Source: Marsupella aquatica (Eukaryota; Marchantiophyta). From it: a stretch of 64,000 bases of DNA. The stretch spans positions 11,098,001 to 11,162,000 of the forward strand of contig OZ316893.1 in NCBI GenBank assembly GCA_973895155.1, given 5' to 3'. The notes below the pieces were generated by a model. It had not been told where the DNA came from. It ran no database searches and worked only from the letters and a program-made list of their open reading frames with translations. Position 1 is the first letter of the stretch, and each line of letters starts with the position of its first letter. Of this stretch, positions 57,816 through 64,000 are shown in pieces. Both the position numbers and the translations under genes were made by a program.

Positions 57816-60488
57816 CTAGAATTTAGGACTATTCTGATCGATCTTGTCCTGCCACAAGTCGCACGCTGGACCTAACGTGCTATCATCATTCTCCTTGTTC
57901 TTGTCCTCCCACAAGGAACAAGCTGGACCTAATGCTCTATCATCTACATGAACCGTGATTGAAGCCACAGGCAGATAATCTTTCACCTTCTTCATAGCTA
58001 CTGCCCTTTCTGGAGACTCGTGAAAGTTCTTGGGCATCACTACCAGGAATACCAGCATAGAGACAACTCCACGAGAGACGGGCTTGCAGTGAAACTCTGC
58101 TATTGCACTATTGAGTCCAAACCAGTTCAGATGAATATCGTTTGAAGAAGGAGCTAAGCTTTTAGTACCGGATTTTATCAAGGTGTGGGTATCACGCCCA
58201 TCTGCTTGTGCCCCAAACACGAATCTCCAAAAGCCATTGCTATTTCTAGATGTGAACGGATTGTCGGGATGGTGATGCCCGTTCGGACTTAATGCAAACC
58301 TCCACAAATGACCTGTCAACTTCCCAAAAAACCGATCAGCTAAACCCACAAAATGTGAAATCTTCAGTTTCATATTTCACTGTCATTTGAAATCCAAATT
58401 CGAATTAGTGGACACTTGCAATATTACATCCTACAATTTCATACTAAGATTCAATGCAATCAAAGTAATCCTGTGTCTTAAGAGAAAATCAAATGATGTC
58501 GAGAGTAACGTACCTAAGTTATCGGGTATTTCTTGCACTCTCTCCATAAATGAATGGAGAAACCGGTACCAGTGATCATTTTCTGCTAGATCCAGATGAG
58601 TGGTCAACTCCAAGGACTTGAGGGTGTGCGGTTCCATGTGTTTTGAGATGGCACATTTGACATACTCCGGACTCAACAATCTGCTTAGCGCCAACTTGTA
58701 TAACATCTGTCAGAAAGATCGGAACATAGTACGCGTTAGAATAATATCTTTTTTACATTCTAATCTTTTGTTCTAGCCATGAGAAGCTAGTTAGTGTGTA
58801 CATATGCAGCTTTGATATTAAATGTTGGAGGTAATTAGAAGCTTACTTTTTCCCATATGGACTTGGATCCGAACTACTACTAACAACTTACACCGGCAAT
58901 TCCCCCAAAATTTCAAGTGTCTTACTAGTCTTTCAATATATCTATAGATCGATCAATAATATGGCCAATTTGAAACACTGGCATGTAGGCCTACTTTCTC
59001 CTCTATTTTCTCACGCCTTATTTTCTAATTAGACTATATTTTCCATTGATCATACATTATGCAGGAGAGATCCAGTTGGAATAATGGCATTAGAGTGGAA
59101 AGTTTTGCAAAAGTATAAGTACTTATTAAACCTTTTGAAGGATCATGGTGTACGTACAATCTCATTCTCAGCGAAACTGTCGCCTCCAATTTCTCCGCTC
59201 AGATACTTGCAGTTATCTCTAATCCACATCTGTGGAAACAGACTGGAGGAAATCCACATGGCCTGGAATTGAGTGGGCACTGAGATTAGAAATGGGTAAT
59301 TTAATGATAGGAAACTAATAAGAGACTAGATAGTAGGACTTTGCAGTGTTTAGTAGCACGGCCGTGTTGAAAACGTACAATCTCGATCGGTTTCTTTTGT
59401 CCATTTGTAGTATTTATCTGCTGCATTCTCTTCAAATCGATAATATACTCTGTTGGGTTTGTCTTCTTTGCCGACCTCACAATCTTGATTGACAGAAGCC
59501 CTTTAGTCCAAGCAGACCATATAGCTCTTTGGCAACTTTCATTGTACAAACACCACCCGTGGATGTCATCCTCCCAGCTAACTGTGTACATCTGCCCCTC
59601 CTGAGAGTTATGCAGTACAAGCAGCTTAGTAGGCATCATAGTTGTCAACACTAATATAAATGCACATACTGATAAGGTTTCCCAAACGGTTCTTCAGTAA
59701 GCACACAAACAGAAGTTAATTAAGAAACTAGAACTAGAAATTAGCTGTAACGATGAAAACCCGCTTGAAAGGCTAAGTTATTTTTAGAATGGAGGCACAA
59801 GTCTCGCCAGGCTGCACAAAGTAAGGCATAGAAGTCCATACTTTCTTGTCACCCAGGATCATGATAACCCTTGAATCACATATGTCATCAAGAGGTTAGG
59901 AGAGACAGTGTTCTTACAGTATTTTGGCACACAATTCTAGAAGGAGACTTCTTAATTTCGATGGAAAAGTCTGCAGTCGAATCGTTTGATGTTGAGAATG
60001 TCCGGAACAAGCATCCTGTCATGGACACCTTCACAATCTTGATGTCGCTCCTTATTCCAGATTCCAAGTGCACCTCCTTCATTTTGATCAAGTCAACTTC
60101 ATATTCTGGAGCTCCATTTGAGTCAGAGTAAGAAGAAACAGGTCTTTGGGAGCCCATAAACTCATGAATTATCGAAAAATTAGAGCTAGAGGGACCTTGC
60201 ACGTAGATGCACTGGGAATAAGCTGCAGGTGATTCACTGAATTGAATCTCAGGTACTCCGATTTCCTCTCCCTTCATTATTCTGTTTGCAACTTCTTTGT
60301 TGTACATTACCCACTTGTTTTCACTTTTCCGCCACACACTTGGCTGGAATCCCCAATTGGAATTTTCTGAAGTAGTATCAGTCAGATACGAAATCAGGTC
60401 GTTGTCGACATTTTTTGAGGATGTGGCAAGCTTCTTTGGTTGACGGAGATAAATGAATCCTGGAACTGTGGCCATTGGGTCAATCTGC
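57816..60488 (-). CDS. Tandem WWE-like domain protein of unknown function
   Basis: Four exons join in phase: A 60488-59918 (ATG at 60475), B 59600-59379, C 58706-58514, D 58312-57816. They give about 489 residues from that ATG. Exon A has WRKSENKWVMYNKEVANRI and EYEVDLIKMKEVHLESGIR. Exon B has WEDDIHGWCLYNESCQ and EYIIDLKRMQQINTTNG. Both fit the WWE pattern: Trp, Trp-x-x-Tyr, hydrophobic helix, Tyr-x-(V/I)-Asp-(L)-x-x-Met, (Q/E)-(I/V). WWE domains bind ADP-ribose-type ligands and occur in plant RCD1/SRO proteins, but no PARP or RST domain is seen. The C-terminal half (C and D) includes LWRFALSPNG, NGFWRFVFGA and a repeated LGPAC(S/D)LW(E/Q)D tail. Its WxF..FWxF spacing faintly recalls a NAC domain, which I regard as weak. 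An acceptor-like site before the ATG means an upstream exon is possible. Confidence 0.55.
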
Positions 60489-60489
60489 A

Positions 60490-62965
60490 GGAGAATCTAA
60501 GCGAAGTAGGCAGTTACTGGAGACAATTTTTGTTCGAAAATATAATTCTCAACAGGCGAGTAGCATGCATCTGCATCATCAAACAATCTGCGTCTGCATC
60601 AGAAGAAAGTAGGCTTGATTCATGAGTGCTTGAAATTAAACTTGTCTTCACAGGAATCCCTAAGAACAATCCCGAAAACAGTGGAAAATGTGGCAGTCAA
60701 ATTAAAGGCCTTGGAGGAGACAGCAAGAATCAGAAACATGGAGAAAAGAATGCTTCGATACAATTTTTCCCAATCTAGAATGGTTCCACATGTAAAATAG
60801 ATTTGAAAGAGTACCTACTCCTGAGTTGTCATCTTGTGTCTTCTTTCACTTTATGTGGCTTTATCTTTCTGCTGGAAGCCCACTTAATGATATCCGCTTA
60901 GAGAAGTGGAGTAAGACCTATAACTAGAAATCCAGGGGCCTGCCACTTCACTCCAAGTAATTTCTTAATAGAGCCCTGTTGGATCCTGACATGTACGTCA
61001 CTCATGGAAATAGTTGAACATGCGCATAAATTAGGAACTCAAGTCTAATGTAAACCGGCCCCGAAACTGACAATGAACCTTCGTCAGATTGAATACAACT
61101 TCAACACATGCGGAGAAATCATGGATAACGGGAAAAAGTGAACCAGCAATGGTGCAAGCTCTCCTTAAAAGGAATCGAGGCCAAATTACTAAATCTAACA
61201 GACCAATAACAGTGAACCAACAATGGTGCAAGCTCTCCTTAAAAGGAATCGAGCCCAAATTACTAAATCTAACAGACCAGTTACAGTGACAGGTAAGGGG
61301 AACATGTTACTGCCAAGGAACTAGTAGGACCACGCGGTAAATTCTGAATGGTAACCTGACTACTGAATAATGAAGAGCTTAAAATATCTGAAACTAAAGC
61401 CGGGATGCACTACTGTGTTGGACAGAGTGCTCCAGCGGACCATATTTTGGTAATTCATGGGAGTTTGTGGCCCATAACCGGGCCCATAACTTGATGATTG
61501 TGGGTCCCTGCAAGGCAATTTGAGAATGAGAGGAGAAAAGGGCAAGCCTATATATTTCATATTAACACAATAAACATTAATGTAATGGAATTTACCCCTC
61601 TGCATTTTATGATAAAAATCTGGACGTGCAAAAATTTACTCTCACTTTGATGGAAGTGTAGCTAACCTCTCTAGCATATGATTCCCAAAACTAAACAATA
61701 TTTTTAATAATATCAAGCTATTACAGCTAATCTCCAATTTTGGGAAATGTGGTCCATGGGGGTAAGTTTCAAAGACCAACCTTGTGGTTCATGGGGCTTT
61801 CAACCTCTAAATTATTTGCATTGCCTGAGGAAAATTGAATTAAGCAGCTGGCAAAAAAGGGCATGACCTAGATTCTAAAAGCAAGACTCTAGCATCAAGT
61901 ACTCTAGCATGGAGTATTGCAGCCACCAGAATTTTTATCAGGTTTTCTTTGGCTGAAACTTTGTGTGAAATTACCCCATTATGCCAAGTTCAAGATTCGT
62001 AATAGATTACTTTACTGAGTTTCACTTGAATCTTGTGGGACTCTTGCTTGACGGCCTGATCAAGGGGACTTGTCTGTTAAACCCCCACTGTCCACCAGGT
62101 TCAGGGATAACAAAATAGAGCACTTTTTAAACGTCTTGAGCATATTTTTGGTTTTTAGCAACCTGGAGTTTTGATTCGGGGATAGTGGTTGTAAGGATGG
62201 CCTGATTGTTGAGCATTGTCTAGTGATTCAACTGGCAAGATTTGTTAATTTGGGATGAAGATGGGAATGTTTGCTTGAGATGACGGGCTTCTACCAAAAT
62301 GCGTCTTTCAATTAATATCCAACTTACCACTCAGTACTATAGGTAGTAGTATTAGTAAAAGTCCATCTATGAGGAAGGCATCAATAATATTATGAATTCT
62401 GATGGACAAAACTAGTGAACCATACAATTCCATGGACAGTGACACCTTTTACACTGTCACTTGCTCACATGCTTAATTAGTACCTACTCTACTAGCTTTC
62501 TATTTCTCAAAGTTTGTTTTTATCACCAAATAATTTACACATTAATTTCTCTCTTCATATGATTAGAAGAATATTTCGCAGCTGTTAGAAGTGGCTTTGT
62601 CTAAGTAGCCTAACATCGCTCATTTTCATTAAAATTTGAGAAGTAACTAATTTCCAAAGTTAGCACTCTATTGTTTTCTATCACATTGCACTCTTCCGTG
62701 AAACAAGTATCATGTTAGCTGAACACGACAAAAAGGTATCGTCTTAGTACAGGGAGGGCTTTGCTGCCAACTATCCCCTTTCCCAAAGTCTATCTGAGCC
62801 ATTTGGGAAACATGGAGGCCCATCCCGGCTTCGACTTGGTAAACTCATGAGTGCGTCAATCTGATCACATCAGATTAATTCCTCAAAAGGGGCGCTCGCT
62901 CCTCTTGAAGGCCAACTTGCTCTGGTCTTAGTGTCGAATGAGTGATTCGTTGTGTGTTTGAACTC
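60490..62965. other. Unassigned DNA upstream of the WWE gene
   Basis: This should include the WWE gene's promoter. Open frames here are short and unrecognised. Apart from one tandem duplication (listed separately), no structure was found. Confidence 0.3.
61138..61285. repeat. Two tandem 74-bp units
   Basis: GTGAACCAGCAATGGTGCAAG at 61138 and GTGAACCAACAATGGTGC at 61212 begin near-identical 74-bp copies, each with CTCCTTAAAAGGAATCGAG and ACTAAATCTAACAGACCA. Confidence 0.9.
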
Positions 62966-63415
62966 TGGCTACTTTAAGTTATGCGTGATCTATAACTCTT
63001 CAGCTTAATTGTGCAGGCAAATCGGGTTTTGGAGTTGATCAGGCTACCTAGCCAGGAGGTCGATGCCCCGTCGAGCCCTCCCATTTCCAACTTGAGAGCG
63101 TCACGTTCCATTCATCGGCTACTTTAAGTTATGCGTGATCTATAACTCTTCAGCTTAATTTTGCAGGAAAATCGGGCTTTGGAGTTGATCAGGCTACCTA
63201 GCCAGGAGGTCGATGCCCCGTTGAGCCGTTCCATTTCCAACTTGAGAGTGTCACGTTCCATGCATCGGCTACTTTAAGTTATGCGTGATCTATAACTCTT
63301 CAGCTTAATTTTGCAGGCAAATCGGGCTTTGGAGTTGATCAGGCTACCTAGCCAGGAGGTCGATGCCCCGTCGAGCCCTTCCATTTCCAACCTGAGAGCG
63401 GCACGTTCCATTCAT
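62966..63415. repeat. Three tandem 150-bp units, each with an acceptor-like site and an open segment
   Basis: ACTTTAAGTTATGCGTGATC occurs at 62971, 63121 and 63271, exactly 150 bp apart. Each unit contains CTTAATT(G/T)TGCAGG(C/A)AAATCGG, a good 3' splice-site shape, and then an open segment encoding NR(V/A)LELIRLPSQEVDAP. The open segment stays in frame to the end of the unit, where CTACTTTAAG stops it. Confidence 0.9.
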
Positions 63416-64000
63416 CAAAAGTGTTAGATCACCGAGAACAATCGAGCCATTCTCTCCCCTTAGTCCAAGCAGCGTGTCTTGTATAATTGTGGCTGTCAGT
63501 TGGAACTTCTACGATCGCTGATAACATTAGGATCTGCTGGGTAATCAAAGCTTTTGATGAGCAGCTGTGGGATGACCATAACTTTTCCGAAGATCGCAGC
63601 TCTTGTACCTGGTGACGTTCAATATATCAATGGCGAAACTGACACCAGTCGGAATTGTACAAGGTGCATGTACAGGAATCGTATGACCTATATACGTACG
63701 GGGTTAGGCCGATTAACTCCAGACCTTGGTGCTTGTGTCATCGATCGATCTTCCGAGTCACGAGGACGATTCCATTATGACCCCACTGCACATCAAAAGC
63801 TTTGATTACCGAGCATATCTTTATGATATCAGCAATACGAACGGGACGAACTGGCTTTCGTAGGTAGCGTAGTATCGAACAGAGGCTCGTAGCTTCAGCC
63901 GCGTAGCAGGCGTGTCTAGATACCACGTCGGGTAAATTGAGGGTTTAATAATATGTACTCGGACTGGTTATATATATATATATATTACTGTTCGATTTGC
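63416..64000. other. Unassigned right edge of the window
   Basis: Short open frames only (63554-63805 plus). TATATATATATATATAT lies near 63967. No gene was recognised. Confidence 0.3.

Noticed and set aside
57816-58312. NAC transcription factor domain in the C-terminal half of the WWE gene
   Set aside because: Only a loose WxF..FWxF spacing is shared; the diagnostic NAC subdomain A and WxxHEY-type motif are not convincingly present.

Overview
The window is nuclear DNA of a land plant. The evidence is spliced genes with GT-AG introns, plant-type protein families (GH35 beta-galactosidase with a C-terminal lectin domain, ATM with the plant-like N-terminus) and many nested, decayed mobile elements. 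An intact-looking gene for the axonemal radial-spoke protein RSPH14/RSP8 points to a lineage with swimming sperm: a fern, lycophyte, bryophyte, or a cycad/Ginkgo-type seed plant. Low gene density and heavy transposon load fit a large genome such as that of a fern or lycophyte, but I cannot name the species.

Layout. 281-3641 (minus): first seven exons of an ATM kinase gene that runs off the left edge. 3.7-6.5 kb: short degenerate repeats and unassigned DNA. 6499-10265: a decayed LTR retrotransposon, coding on the minus strand, with a small DNA transposon nested inside its integrase remnant. 10793-16429 (plus): a nine-exon RSPH14-type armadillo-repeat gene with SINEs in its sixth intron. 17.3-18.7 kb: a MutS2 pseudogene split by another small DNA transposon. 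18.8-20.6 kb: transposon fragments and an unidentified exon-like stretch.

21063-31738: the main discovery, a 10,676-bp DNA transposon with perfect 15-bp terminal inverted repeats and a perfect 8-bp target-site duplication. It carries on its minus strand a large DDE-type transposase-like gene, an EDM2-like PHD-finger module and a BRCT-domain gene. Its termini match the roughly 300-bp non-autonomous copies at 7681, 18135 and 32518, each also flanked by 8-bp duplications (one with a one-base indel at its end), so the window holds an apparent autonomous element and its MITE family.

31.7-44.2 kb: gene-poor, with SINEs, minisatellite-like arrays, a CAG-rich block and a retroposon containing a perfect 20-bp hairpin stem. 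44268-57240 (plus): a complete 19-exon beta-galactosidase gene (874 residues as spliced here). 57816-60488 (minus): a four-exon gene with two tandem WWE-like domains. 60.5-64 kb: unassigned DNA with a 74-bp duplication and a triplicated 150-bp unit, each unit carrying a splice-acceptor-like site and an open exon-like segment.

Exon boundaries were set by hand from reading-frame phase, GT/AG signals and remembered family alignments. No searches were run.
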